A stretch of 64,000 nucleotides of DNA from Brevibacterium marinum. GTDB lineage: Bacteria; Actinomycetota; Actinomycetes; Actinomycetales; Brevibacteriaceae. How positions within the stretch are numbered: position 1 is the stretch's first letter; the number at the start of each line of letters is the position of its first letter. The DNA lies in the NCBI RefSeq assembly GCF_011927955.1, contig NZ_JAATJN010000001.1, positions 3,906,001 to 3,970,000 of the forward strand, written 5' to 3'. Below, one piece after another: positions 50,119-59,572 of the stretch. The notes below the pieces were generated by a model. That model searched no databases, was not told the origin of the DNA, and saw nothing but the letters and a program-made list of their open reading frames with translations. The translations under genes and the position numbers were made by a program.

Positions 50119-51309
50119 TCAGTTCGTGCACTGGCCCGTCCGCTGTGGGGTGCGGTTCTCGGCTCCGGCCTGCAGTTCGTCACCGATCTCGGCTCGGGTG
50201 AGGGCGTAGCCAGTCTCTTCATCGGTCGCAGAACGGGCGAAGACCATGCCCACCACGTCACCGTTCGCGTCGAGCAGCGGACCGCCGGAGTTGCCTTCTC
50301 GGACGATGCCGCGCAGCGCGTAGACCTCACGCACCACAGAGCTCGAATCGTAGATGTCGAGGCCGCGCGCATCGATCTTCTCACGCACCCGCGAGGGTGA
50401 GATCGTGTACGGACCGTTCTGAGGGAATCCGGCGACCACGGAGTCGTCTCCCGAGCCGAGCGGATCACCGAAGTCGAGTGCGGGAGCCTGGAGTTCGGGA
50501 ACCCGCAGGACGGCGACGTCGGCCGCGGAATCGAATTCGACCACCTCGGCGGGGTAGGGCCTGCCCTTGCCTCCCACCTGGACGGCGAGCTGCGAGGAGC
50601 CGGCGACGACGTGGGCATTGGTGGCGACGAGACCGTCGCTGTAGACGAAGCCGGACCCTTCGGATCCCGTCGGGCAGGTCGTCGCGGTCGTCGTGATCTT
50701 GACGACGGATTCCTCGACGCTGCGACCGACGCCGACCATGTCCGAGTCGGGCTCGCCCACCCCGCGGATCTGCTCCGTCTGTCCGGAGAACACCTGCGGG
50801 AACCCTGTGGCCTTGAGGCCCTTCGAGATGTCGCCCAAAGCTGTCTGCGAGGAGTACGGGATCGTCCGGTCGAAGGCGGCGATGACCGAGGAGTCGGCGA
50901 CCCAACGGTTCGGTTCGACCCATGGTGTGGTGCGGATGAAGCCCGCCGCCAGCCAGATGACGAGGACATAGACGACACCGGCGGTGACCGTGCCGCCGAT
51001 CGAGTCGATGCCCTGCCCCAGCTCCGAATCCATGGATCGTTTGATCCACGCGCCGATCCCGTTGCCGGCGAAGGCGAACAGGACGCTGAGGACGAGCGGC
51101 ATCGCTGCCAGGAGCGTGACGACGCCCGGATTCTCCATGACCTGGGTGCCCTCGCTCAGCCCCTCGACCACAGGTGAGAGCAGGCGGCCGACGACCCAGC
51201 CGACCACGAAGCCGGCGGCGGTGCCGAGGCCGATGATGAACCCCTGACGGAATCCTGAGAACAGCGCAGCGATCCCCAGGACGATGATGACGACGTCGAC
51301 GAGCATCAT
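50119..51309 (-). CDS. MarP-like membrane serine protease (CvpA plus trypsin-like domain)
   Basis: In this 396-residue protein a CvpA-like domain of four membrane helices (about 1-150) is followed by an external chymotrypsin-fold protease. The triad is visible as TNAHVVAG (His), AADVAVLRV (Asp) and REGNSGGPLLD (Ser). Cys residues just before the protease (TATTCPTG) and at the end (TGQCTN) match the disulfide pair known in mycobacterial MarP, which supports acid and oxidative stress resistance. The start ATG 51309 (or 51306) lacks a strong ribosome-binding site. It is six bases after the PrsW-family gene. Confidence 0.88.
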   Translation of the reverse strand: MMLVDVVIIVLGIAALFSGFRQGFIIGLGTAAGFVVGWVVGRLLSPVVEGLSEGTQVMENPGVVTLLAAMPLVLSVLFAFAGNGIGAWIKRSMDSELGQGIDSIGGTVTAGVVYVLVIWLAAGFIRTTPWVEPNRWVADSSVIAAFDRTIPYSSQTALGDISKGLKATGFPQVFSGQTEQIRGVGEPDSDMVGVGRSVEESVVKITTTATTCPTGSEGSGFVYSDGLVATNAHVVAGSSQLAVQVGGKGRPYPAEVVEFDSAADVAVLRVPELQAPALDFGDPLGSGDDSVVAGFPQNGPYTISPSRVREKIDARGLDIYDSSSVVREVYALRGIVREGNSGGPLLDANGDVVGMVFARSATDEETGYALTRAEIGDELQAGAENRTPQRTGQCTN

Positions 51310-51314
51310 GGGAG

Positions 51315-53009
51315 TCAGCGGACCGCTCTGCCCGACGCCGCGAGCAGGCGATCTCGAGCGGCTGAGAACTGCTTCAGCTGGAAGCTCTCGACCGCACGTT
51401 CCTGCTGTCCGCCGAGTCCGGCCAGGAGACGCATGCGGGTGGTCGCGAGTTCGCCGGACTTGCGGATCATGGTGCGCATCTCCTCCTTGCCTCCGGGAAA
51501 GGAATCGGCCCAGCGCTTGCCGAACTTGCGTCCCTTCCAGGTGCCGAGCATGTCGACCTCGGCGTGGGAGAGCCACCCGGTGTTGGCGTAGTCGCCGAGC
51601 ATGTTGAGCGTGTGGAGACGTTCGCTGCGGCGCAGGTTGATCCCGAGGACGACCCAGCAGGTGGTGAGGATGAAGCTGAGGACGATGAGACCGATGGTCT
51701 GCGGCAGGGCTCCGAACTCGCTGAGTCCTTTCATGCTTCCGTTCCAGATGGCATGCAGGAGCATCCCGACCACAAGGCCGGGCAGCCACATGAGCAGGGT
51801 CGCCCACCAGGACCATTTGCGGGAGGCGAGGCCGATCGTCAATCCCGCGCAGGTGCAGAACGCCGTATGCAGCAGCGGGGAGCACAGGCAGCGCAGAATG
51901 AAAGACTGCAGCAGTCCCCAGCCCTCACCTTGCTCCCAGGCACTGCCGAGGTAGAGCACGTTCTCCGTGAACGCGAAGCCGGCACCGATGAGTGAGCCGT
52001 AGACGAGCCCGTCGAGGGGCCCTTCGAAGTGACGACGGGCCGCGAGGACGATGACGACGAGCAGCGCAGTCTTCGTGGTCTCTTCGACGACCGGAGCTTG
52101 GATGACGGCGCCGACGGCGCTCGGCATGGCACCGACACCGGCGAAGTAGAGGGCAATCTGGCTGGCGAGAGAGACGAAGAGAGTGAGGATGACAGCGGCG
52201 ACCCCGCCCCAGAGGAGGCAGAGGCCGAGGATGAGCTTCGGCTGCGGCCTCCATCTGTCGAGCCACAGCACATACGCGACGATCCCGACAAGCGGGATCG
52301 CAGCCAGCGCTACCAGGGCGAAGAGTCGGAGTCCGAAGCTGAGACCGCCGAAGAGCGCCAGAAGCAGCAGCCCACATGTCAGGACGGCCACCGCGAGGAT
52401 GGCGAAGATCAGACGCATCGTGTTGGCGGTCGATTCCGGCGACTCCTCGGTCTGAGACTGCCGGACGGCCCCGGTCCAAGGGGTCTCGGAGACCCTCTGC
52501 TGCGGTGCCTGCATGTGCGCGCGAACCCGCATCTCCTGAGTCACAGTCGGCGCGAACCGCGGCTGTGCGTAGACGCGCTGCGGCATCGGCGGCTGGTTCT
52601 GCATAGGTGCTTGCCCCTGCATCGGCGGCTGATTCATCGGACCGCCGAGGTGGGGGTTGCCCGGGCCCTGTGGCTGTGGATTCATCCCCGGCTGGGGAAT
52701 CCGATGCTGTGGCTGCCGGGGGCCGGGTCCGGGCTGCTGCTGCTGCGGCGGACGGGGACGAAACCGCTCGTGGTTCGGACGCTGCTGCGGTGGCAGCACC
52801 TGCTGCGGTGGCGGCGGGCCCTGTGGCGGCACCTGGCCCCGCTGCGGTGGCGGCACCTGGCCCTGCGGCGGGACGACCTGATTGGCCTGCGCGTTCGGGT
52901 TCCGAGGGTCGACGACCCGAGGCGGTTGCGCACGAGGAGGCAGAGGATTGCCCGGGCGTACGTTCTGCTGCGAGTCGGGGCCGTTTCCGGTGCCCGAGTG
53001 TTCCGACAT
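51315..53009 (-). CDS. PrsW-family intramembrane metalloprotease with long Pro/Gln-rich N-terminus
   Basis: This is a 564-residue protein. Residues 1-185 are a Pro/Gln/Arg-rich disordered region. About eight helices follow, with PrsW motifs in order: VVEETTKTALL (EE..K), GAGFAFTENVLY (F..E), LLHTAFCTCAG (H), and LLHAIWNG (H..N). PrsW enzymes cleave membrane proteins within or near the bilayer. The C-terminal cytoplasmic tail (about 470-564) is charged and helical. It is directly upstream of the MarP-like protease, so regulated proteolysis by the pair is possible. The target is unknown. Confidence 0.85.
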   Translation of the reverse strand: MSEHSGTGNGPDSQQNVRPGNPLPPRAQPPRVVDPRNPNAQANQVVPPQGQVPPPQRGQVPPQGPPPPQQVLPPQQRPNHERFRPRPPQQQQPGPGPRQPQHRIPQPGMNPQPQGPGNPHLGGPMNQPPMQGQAPMQNQPPMPQRVYAQPRFAPTVTQEMRVRAHMQAPQQRVSETPWTGAVRQSQTEESPESTANTMRLIFAILAVAVLTCGLLLLALFGGLSFGLRLFALVALAAIPLVGIVAYVLWLDRWRPQPKLILGLCLLWGGVAAVILTLFVSLASQIALYFAGVGAMPSAVGAVIQAPVVEETTKTALLVVIVLAARRHFEGPLDGLVYGSLIGAGFAFTENVLYLGSAWEQGEGWGLLQSFILRCLCSPLLHTAFCTCAGLTIGLASRKWSWWATLLMWLPGLVVGMLLHAIWNGSMKGLSEFGALPQTIGLIVLSFILTTCWVVLGINLRRSERLHTLNMLGDYANTGWLSHAEVDMLGTWKGRKFGKRWADSFPGGKEEMRTMIRKSGELATTRMRLLAGLGGQQERAVESFQLKQFSAARDRLLAASGRAVR

Positions 53010-53022
53010 CTATCGTCCCTTT

Positions 53023-53304
53023 TCAAATGGAGTTCACCGCCAAGCCAAGTTTACGGTCCAATGCTGACGTCTGGTCCAGAATGGTGTGGCCGGACAGCAA
53101 CAGTTCCTGACATTCTGCGAACCACTTCGGCTCTCTGCCATGTGGACGACTCGCCGTCTTCAGCACCACCTCGGCGAGAAGATTCGACAGTGAGATCGCA
53201 GGTTCGCCGACGGACCGCAACTCCACCCCTTCTGACCTCGGACGATGCTCGGTGACCAGCGGAGGAGGCCGTCCACAGTCCTGGTGGACCGGCCAGTGAC
53301 TCAT
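53023..53304 (-). CDS. Small hypothetical protein
   Basis: A 93-residue frame from ATG 53304 with a central helix-like part (AISLSNLLAEVVLKTASRPH) and a C-terminal part with HTILDQTSALDRKLG. It ends 13 bases before the PrsW-family gene on the same strand. Codon use is less GC-biased at third positions than its neighbours. I recognise no family, and it may not be a real gene. Confidence 0.4.
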   Translation of the reverse strand: MSHWPVHQDCGRPPPLVTEHRPRSEGVELRSVGEPAISLSNLLAEVVLKTASRPHGREPKWFAECQELLLSGHTILDQTSALDRKLGLAVNSI

Positions 53305-53393
53305 GCTCGTTTTCCTGTGGACGATGCCGGGCGAATTCACAGGCAGATTTTCTGCCCTGGTCAGAATCGACGGATACGTCGTCGAATCAGGAT

Positions 53394-55310
53394 ATGAATA
53401 CTCGCAGACTCTTCACACTCCGCTCAGCTCTTCTCCTTCTCGTCCTGGCCCTGGCATCTCTCATCGGTCTGGGGCCCGCCATGGCCCAGGGCCCTCCCGC
53501 GCAGCTCGGCGAGGTGCCGATGCTCAAGGCCAGCGACTCCTACGGGCCGGGCATCTGGCACCACGCTCCGCAGGGCAAGACCTGGTACGGGTCCTACAGG
53601 ACGTTCGAGGGCGCGCAGGCCTACTGCATCGACGCCGGAAAGCAATCCCCTCTGCCCAAGTACTTCAAGGGCGCAGAAGCCGAGACGATCACAACCGCTC
53701 AGACCGCATGGGCGCTGCACGAATACTCGGCGTCCGACTCGGCGGACGTGCAGGCGGCACTGAGCGCTGTGGCACGCCTGGACGAAGCGATCCCGCATGA
53801 TCACAAGGTTCCGGCGCAGAAGCCCGGCGAGCTGGGAGAGAAGTTCACGGACGCTGCGAAGCAGTTCTCGACGATCACAGCGAAGGCGAAGAAGTTCGCG
53901 GGTCCTTATACCCTTGACGTCTCCCTGACCCCGGTCCTGGACATGCCGGTGCTCGAGCCGTACGGGAAGCAGACGCCCGATGAGGGAGCCGGCGACGATA
54001 CGCGACTCCAACTACCCACCACGAACAAGGTCACGCTGTCGGTGTCCCTGATCAGCGCCTCCGGTGCCGAGGTTCCGGGCATCTCGATCACCCTCGACAT
54101 CGCGGGGGTCGAGGACGCACCGACGTCCGTGACGAGCGAGGCGAAGCCCGTGGACACCACCCTCGAACTCGGGGCTCCCGGCACGGTCACGGCCAAGGCC
54201 TCGGCGAGCGTCGCTCCCGAGTCGGTTCTGCTCTACGAACCGCAGTCGACCAAGCGCGTGCAGCGGGTCATCACCCCGGACGAGCCCGTCACGGTATCCG
54301 CTCGGGCGAAGGTCGACATGACCTCGCAGCCGCGTGTGAGCACGGAGATTTCCGATCAGAGTCCCCGGCCCGGCGATTCCATCACCGATGAGTTCACCGT
54401 CGCCGGCTTGGTCGGCGACCACACCGTGACCGTCGAACACGAGCTGTGGCAGACGCAGTCTGCACCAGAGCCGGGTAAGAAGAACGACGACGCCGAGGTG
54501 ATCGCTCGGGTGACATCCAAGAACATCGGAAACGGCACGCATCGCTCCGACCCGATCACCGTTCCCGAGGGCTTCCACGGCTGGATGTACTTCACCGAGA
54601 CCATCGCCGGTGACAGATCCACGAAGGAGTGGAAAGGAGTCCATGGACAGCCCCGGGAGACAGGTTTCTCCCCCTGGACGCCGACTGCCGAAACCGAAGC
54701 GGTCCTCGAGCTCGACAAGGTCCACGACGAAGTCACGGTGAGCGGACTGCGGCCCGGCGGCGAGGCCGTGATCACGATGACCGCCTACCACTCGGATACC
54801 GAGCCGAAGCGATCGAAGGAGGCCGATGGGAAGGATCTCCACTCCCAGGACATCACCGTGGTCGGGGATCAGGAGGGCACAGCGACCGTGAGTTCGGAGG
54901 CCATCGACATGCCCGTCGGATGGGTGACTTATGTGACCACGATCCAAGAGAACGAAGAGCATCAAGCATGGACCAGCGACTGGGGCGTCCCCGCCGAAAC
55001 CGTGCACAGGCCGCCCGAAGACACTCCGACTGCACCGCCCGAAGAGCCCTCCACTCCCCCAGCGCCACCGGAGCCGACCCCGCCCGAGGAGCCGTCGACG
55101 CCACCGGAAGCACCGACCCCGCCCGCACCTCCGGCCGAGCCGGTGGCCGAACAGCCGCCGGCCGAACCGGTGACAGACGAATCACCGCCGGCTCAGCTCC
55201 CGCGCACGGGGACCACGGGCAACGGGATGCTCATCGGCGCCGGGATCCTCCTCATCGGCCTCGGCACCACAATCCTGCTGATCGCCGCCAGTCGTCGAAA
55301 CAAGGACTGA
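53394..55310 (+). CDS. LPxTG-anchored surface protein with putative thioester domain
   Basis: A 638-residue secreted protein. A signal peptide (about 1-31, ending AMA-Q) is followed by a region with AYCIDAG (about 76-82) and TTAQTAWALHEY. These resemble the Cys and Gln partners of a bacterial thioester (TED/TQXA) adhesin domain. The middle has repeated beta-rich modules of about 110 residues (TVAGLVGDHTVTVEHELW, VSGLRPGGEAVITMTAYHS). A Pro/Glu/Thr-rich wall-spanning stretch precedes the sortase signal LPRTG, a hydrophobic helix and RRNKD. It probably mediates attachment to surfaces or host material. No sortase gene is nearby. Confidence 0.85.
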   Translation: MNTRRLFTLRSALLLLVLALASLIGLGPAMAQGPPAQLGEVPMLKASDSYGPGIWHHAPQGKTWYGSYRTFEGAQAYCIDAGKQSPLPKYFKGAEAETITTAQTAWALHEYSASDSADVQAALSAVARLDEAIPHDHKVPAQKPGELGEKFTDAAKQFSTITAKAKKFAGPYTLDVSLTPVLDMPVLEPYGKQTPDEGAGDDTRLQLPTTNKVTLSVSLISASGAEVPGISITLDIAGVEDAPTSVTSEAKPVDTTLELGAPGTVTAKASASVAPESVLLYEPQSTKRVQRVITPDEPVTVSARAKVDMTSQPRVSTEISDQSPRPGDSITDEFTVAGLVGDHTVTVEHELWQTQSAPEPGKKNDDAEVIARVTSKNIGNGTHRSDPITVPEGFHGWMYFTETIAGDRSTKEWKGVHGQPRETGFSPWTPTAETEAVLELDKVHDEVTVSGLRPGGEAVITMTAYHSDTEPKRSKEADGKDLHSQDITVVGDQEGTATVSSEAIDMPVGWVTYVTTIQENEEHQAWTSDWGVPAETVHRPPEDTPTAPPEEPSTPPAPPEPTPPEEPSTPPEAPTPPAPPAEPVAEQPPAEPVTDESPPAQLPRTGTTGNGMLIGAGILLIGLGTTILLIAASRRNKD

Positions 55311-55370
55311 GAGGACCGGCGACCGAGGGAGATCAGCCGGCGAACCGGGGATGCCGGGGCACCGGAAGCC

Positions 55371-56159
55371 CTAGTCCCGGACCCAGGTCTCCGCCCAGGT
55401 GCGAGCGCCGTTCATCATCAGTCCGACGTCGGCGCCGACGAGCACGAAGGAGGCACCGGCTGCGAGGTATTTTCGCGCCTGCTCGGGGTCGAAGGCGTTG
55501 ACTCCGACAGGTTTGCCGGCCGCCTTGACCGCGTCGAAGGTCCTCTGAACCGCATCGGTGACCTCGGGGTGGGTCTGCTGACCGAGCAGCCCCATCGAGG
55601 CCGCGAGGTCCGAGGGTCCCACGAACACCGCATCGATGCCCTCGACCGCTGCGATCTCGGCCGCGTGGTCCACGGCCGTCGCGGATTCGATCTGCACGCT
55701 CAGGGACACGAGGTCCTCGGCCCGAGACAGGTAGCTATCCACCGCGTTCCAGCGGGAGGCCCGCGCCAGCGCCGATCCCACCCCACGCACACCGCGCGGT
55801 GGGTAACGCACGGAACGCACTGCCGCCTCGGCGTCGGCAGGGGTATCGACCATCGGCACGAGCAGATTCTGCGCACCGAGGTCGAGGTACTGCTTGATGA
55901 GCACCTGCTCATTGGCCGGCACCCGCACGACGGGCGTCGCGGGGTAGCCGTTCATGGCCTGGAGCAGGCTGGTCGTGATCTGCAGGTCGATGGGCGAATG
56001 CTCGGCGTCGATGAGCACCCACTGCATCCCCGAGGCTGCAGCGATCTCCGCGGCCACGGGTGAGCCCGAGCAGACCCACATTCCGGCGAGGTAGTCGCCT
56101 TCGCCCAACTCACTGACCCGCTGGGTGAAGGTCTGCGGCAGGTCTAGGTGAAACGGCAT
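55371..56159 (-). CDS. hpaI: 4-hydroxy-2-oxo-heptane-1,7-dioate aldolase
   Basis: A 262-residue class II HpcH/HpaI aldolase that splits the product of HpaH into pyruvate and succinic semialdehyde. It has GMWVCSGSPVAAEIAAASGMQWVLIDAEHSP (with His/Glu for metal chemistry), QIESATAVDHAAEIAAVEGIDAVFVGPSDLAASMG and SFVLVGADVGLM. ATG 56159 overlaps the hpaH stop by 16 bases. It is the last gene of the homoprotocatechuate operon in this direction. Confidence 0.93.
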   Translation of the reverse strand: MPFHLDLPQTFTQRVSELGEGDYLAGMWVCSGSPVAAEIAAASGMQWVLIDAEHSPIDLQITTSLLQAMNGYPATPVVRVPANEQVLIKQYLDLGAQNLLVPMVDTPADAEAAVRSVRYPPRGVRGVGSALARASRWNAVDSYLSRAEDLVSLSVQIESATAVDHAAEIAAVEGIDAVFVGPSDLAASMGLLGQQTHPEVTDAVQRTFDAVKAAGKPVGVNAFDPEQARKYLAAGASFVLVGADVGLMMNGARTWAETWVRD

Positions 56160-56929
56160 GTGATGACTCCCAGGTCTCCGTAGTCGGCATGGACGGTGTC
56201 GCCCGGGCTCACCCACATGGGGCGGGTGAAGGACCCGGCCAGGACGGTTTCGCCGGCCTGGAGGACGTCGCCGTGTTCGGCCAGCTTGTTCGCCAGCCAC
56301 ACGATGCCGCGGGCCGGATGGTCGAGGACTGCGGCGGCGAGGCCGGAGTCCTCCACGGACTCGTTGCGGTAGAGCAGAGCACCGACCCGACGCAGATCGA
56401 CGGCGTCGACGGCCACCGGGCTGCCGCCGAGGACCATGGCCCCCAGCGCGGCATTGTCGGAGATCGTATCGACGATGGTCCGGCCCTCCATCTCGATCCG
56501 CGAGGACAGCACCTCGAGCGCGGGCACCACGTATTCGGTGGCGCGCAGCACGTCGATGAGGTTGATGTCTGGCCCGCGCAGTTCGTCCCTGAGGACGAAG
56601 GCGAGCTCGACCTCGACGCGCACGCCGGAGTATCGGGAGTGGTCGATGACCGCCCCGGTGTCATAGACCTGGTCGGCGAAGATCGCTCCGTAGTCGGGTT
56701 CCGTGATTCCCGTGGCCTGCTGCATCGGCTTCGAGGTCAGCCCGATCTTGTGGCCGATCAGCCTCCGCCCCGAAGCCTCGCCGCGGCGACGCCATTCGTT
56801 CTGCACGGCGTAGGAGTCCTCGACGCTCATGTCGGGGTATGCGGCAGTGAGCAGGCCGATCTTCGAACGGTTCTTCTCTGCCTGTGCGAGATCGTCGGCG
56901 ATCGCCGCGATCGTTGTCTCATCGAGCAT
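56144..56929 (-). CDS. hpaH: 2-oxo-hept-4-ene-1,7-dioate hydratase
   Basis: A 261-residue FAH-superfamily hydratase that adds water to the decarboxylated ring-fission product. It has SYAVQNEWRRRGEASGRRLIGHKIGLTS, EPDYGAIFADQVY, VEVELAFVL (metal Glu residues) and the C-terminal VSPGDTVHADYGDLG. It is between hpaD and hpaI with spacings of a few bases, so it is co-transcribed with them. Confidence 0.93.
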   Translation of the reverse strand: MLDETTIAAIADDLAQAEKNRSKIGLLTAAYPDMSVEDSYAVQNEWRRRGEASGRRLIGHKIGLTSKPMQQATGITEPDYGAIFADQVYDTGAVIDHSRYSGVRVEVELAFVLRDELRGPDINLIDVLRATEYVVPALEVLSSRIEMEGRTIVDTISDNAALGAMVLGGSPVAVDAVDLRRVGALLYRNESVEDSGLAAAVLDHPARGIVWLANKLAEHGDVLQAGETVLAGSFTRPMWVSPGDTVHADYGDLGVITCRFT

Positions 56930-56941
56930 GTGTGCGTCTCC

Positions 56942-58054
56942 TCAGAGCTGGTGGCCCAGCTTGAACTCGTCTTCTCCGTCGTTCGCGCCGGAGTGCTCCC
57001 CGAAGCTGCTGTCGGCGTTCTCACGTCTGGTGTAGGAGAATCCGTCGGCACCGATCGTGACGTCCATTTCGGAATCGTCGGTGCGCTGCGACAACGGCAC
57101 CGGATTTCCGTCGAGGTCGAGGACCGTGGAGGCGTCAGTGTACCAGGACGGAACGACGGGGTTGCCCCACCAGTCGCGGCGCTGGTTGTCGTGGACGTCC
57201 CAGGTCACGCGCGGGTTGTCGGGGTCGCCCGTGTAGTAGTCCTGGGTGTAGATCTCGATGCGGTGGCCGTCGGGGTCACGCAGGTAGAGGTAGAAGGCGT
57301 TCGAGACTCCGTGCCGCCCCGGCCCGCGTTCGATGGCGTCGGACAGACGCAGTGCACCGAGCTTGTCGCAGATGGCCAGGATGTTGTGCTTTTCGTGGGT
57401 GGCGAAGGCGACGTGGTGCATGCGCGGCCCGTCGCCGCCGGTCATCGCGGTGTCGTGCACGGTCGGTTTGCGGCGCATCCAGGCCGCGTAGACAGTACCT
57501 TCGTCGTCCTGGATGTCCTCGGTGACGCGGAAGCCCAGCTTCTCCATGTAGTCGACGGCCTTCGGCACGTCCGGGGTGACCTGGTTGAAGTGGTCGATGC
57601 GCACGAGTGCGCCGGGCGCGTACAGGTCGTAGCGCCAGGCCAGACGCTCGACGTGGTCGACGTCGTAGAAGAACTCGTAGGGGAAGCCCAAAGGGTCCTG
57701 GACGCGCACCGAATCACCGATGCCGGTGACGAATCCGTCCTTCTTCCGCACGACCGGGCAGCCGAGCTCACGGTAGTACGCCTCGGCGGCGTCGACGTCT
57801 TCGGGGGTGCGCACGCGGTAGGAGAACGCGGCAGCCGCGGCCACGGGGCCCTGGCGGAGGATGAGGTTGTGGTGGATGAACTCCTCCATCGACCGCAGGT
57901 AGACGGTTGTCTCGTCCTCCTCGGTGACCTGGAGGTCGAGGACATCGACGTAGAAGTCGCGGGACTTCTTGAGATCGGTGACGACGAGTTCCATATAGGC
58001 GCACCGGAGCACGTCCGGCGCCGGAACGGTCGGAGTCGGTATCAGATCAGTCAT
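56942..58054 (-). CDS. hpaD: Homoprotocatechuate 2,3-dioxygenase
   Basis: A 370-residue type I extradiol dioxygenase that opens 3,4-dihydroxyphenylacetate between C2 and C3. His155 (DHFNQVTPD), His214 (RMHHVAF) and Glu267 (GHRIEIYTQDYY) fall exactly at the iron-ligand numbers known for the Brevibacterium fuscum enzyme. Second-sphere Asn157, His200 and Tyr257 are also in place. The C-terminal GDPDNPRVTWDVHDNQRRDW segment is characteristic. The metal (iron or manganese) cannot be told from sequence alone, as both enzyme types share these ligands. Confidence 0.97.
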   Translation of the reverse strand: MTDLIPTPTVPAPDVLRCAYMELVVTDLKKSRDFYVDVLDLQVTEEDETTVYLRSMEEFIHHNLILRQGPVAAAAAFSYRVRTPEDVDAAEAYYRELGCPVVRKKDGFVTGIGDSVRVQDPLGFPYEFFYDVDHVERLAWRYDLYAPGALVRIDHFNQVTPDVPKAVDYMEKLGFRVTEDIQDDEGTVYAAWMRRKPTVHDTAMTGGDGPRMHHVAFATHEKHNILAICDKLGALRLSDAIERGPGRHGVSNAFYLYLRDPDGHRIEIYTQDYYTGDPDNPRVTWDVHDNQRRDWWGNPVVPSWYTDASTVLDLDGNPVPLSQRTDDSEMDVTIGADGFSYTRRENADSSFGEHSGANDGEDEFKLGHQL

Positions 58055-58066
58055 GGTGGAAACCTT

Positions 58067-59572
58067 TCACTGCTTCCCGAAGACGGGGTTGTGGACCTCG
58101 CCGAGGTTGATGTGCACGGACTGCTGTTCCGTGTAGAAATCGATCGAACGGTATCCGCCCTCGTGCCCGAGGCCCGAGGCCTTGACACCGCCGAAGGGGG
58201 TGCGCAGGTCGCGGACGTTGTTCGAGTTCAGCCACACCATTCCGGATTCGACGGCCTGCGAGAAGTTGTGGGCGCGCTTGAGGTCGGAGGTCCAGATGTA
58301 AGCGGCCAGACCATACTGCGTGTCGTTGGCCAGCGCCAGTGCCTCTTCGTCGGACTTGAAGGGAGTGATCGCGACGACTGGGCCGAAGATCTCCTCCTGG
58401 AAGATCCGTGCGTCGGGGGCGACGTCGGCGAAGACCGTCGGTTCGACGAAGTTGCCGGTCTCGAAACCTTCGGGACGGCCGCCGCCGGCGACGAGGCGGG
58501 CTTCCTGCTTGCCGATCTCGACGTAGGACATGACCTTGTCGTAATGCTCGGGGTGGACCAGTGCGGCCACCTCGGTGTCCGGATCCGAGGGCAGACCCAC
58601 CTTCACCCGCTTGGCCTGAGCGGCGTAGCGCTCGACGAACTCGTCGTAGATCGACTCCTCGACGAGGATGCGCGAGCCGGCCGTGCAGCGTTCGCCGTTG
58701 AGGGAGAAGACGCCGAAGACGGTGGAGTTGATCGCCGTGTCGAGGTCCGCATCGGCGAAGACGACGGCCGGGGACTTTCCGCCCAGCTCCATCGACAGGC
58801 CCTTGAGCCAGGGCGCGGCGTTGGCGAAGATCGTCTGCCCCGTGCTCGACTCACCGGTGAAGGAGATGAGCGGCACCTCGGGATGCTTGACGAGGGAATC
58901 TCCCGCGAAGCCCTCCTCGCCGAAGCCGTTGACCATGTTGAACACGCCAGTCGGCAGTCCGGCCTCTTCGAAGATGCCCGGCCACAACGATGCCGACAGC
59001 GGGGTGAATTCGGCTGGTTTGAGCACGACGGAGTTTCCGGTCGCGATCGCCGGGGCCAGCTTCCACGATTCGAGCATGAACGGCGTGTTCCAGGGGGTGA
59101 TGAGCCCGGCGACGCCGATGGGCTTGCGGTTGACGTAGTTGGCCTGGCGGCCGGGGACCTTGAAGGCATCGTCGACCTGGGCGACGATGAGGTCGGCGAA
59201 GAACCGGAAGTTCTCCGCGGCGCGGTTCGCCTGCCCCTTCGCCTGGGTGATCGGCAGACCGGAGTCATGGGACTCCATCTCTGCCAGTTCCTGGCTGCGG
59301 GTCTCGGCGATGTCGGCGATCTTGTTGAGGATGCGGGCGCGCTCACGCGGGAGCATCGTTGCCCAGGGGCCGTCGTCGAAGGCCTGCTTCGCCGAGGCGA
59401 CGGCTGCGTCCACATCGGCCTTCTTGCCCGAGGCGGCCGTGATGTAGGGCTCGTTGGTCACCGGGTTGATGACGTCGAATTCCTCGCCGTCGATAGAATC
59501 GACGAACTCGCCGTTGATGTAGTGGCGGATCTTCTCGGGCAGATTCGCTGGAGCTGCAGTGGACTCGGTCAT
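58067..59572 (-). CDS. hpaE: 5-carboxymethyl-2-hydroxymuconate semialdehyde dehydrogenase
   Basis: A 501-residue aldehyde dehydrogenase acting on the HpaD product. It has LITPWNTPFMLESWKLAPAIA, FTGESSTG, ELGGKSPAVVF (Glu) and NGERCTAGSRILVEE (catalytic Cys, about 303). ATG 59572 overlaps the GntR stop (ATGA) and is preceded by GAGGAC. Position beside hpaD and overall sequence type support the specific assignment over other aldehyde dehydrogenases. Confidence 0.93.
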   Translation of the reverse strand: MTESTAAPANLPEKIRHYINGEFVDSIDGEEFDVINPVTNEPYITAASGKKADVDAAVASAKQAFDDGPWATMLPRERARILNKIADIAETRSQELAEMESHDSGLPITQAKGQANRAAENFRFFADLIVAQVDDAFKVPGRQANYVNRKPIGVAGLITPWNTPFMLESWKLAPAIATGNSVVLKPAEFTPLSASLWPGIFEEAGLPTGVFNMVNGFGEEGFAGDSLVKHPEVPLISFTGESSTGQTIFANAAPWLKGLSMELGGKSPAVVFADADLDTAINSTVFGVFSLNGERCTAGSRILVEESIYDEFVERYAAQAKRVKVGLPSDPDTEVAALVHPEHYDKVMSYVEIGKQEARLVAGGGRPEGFETGNFVEPTVFADVAPDARIFQEEIFGPVVAITPFKSDEEALALANDTQYGLAAYIWTSDLKRAHNFSQAVESGMVWLNSNNVRDLRTPFGGVKASGLGHEGGYRSIDFYTEQQSVHINLGEVHNPVFGKQ

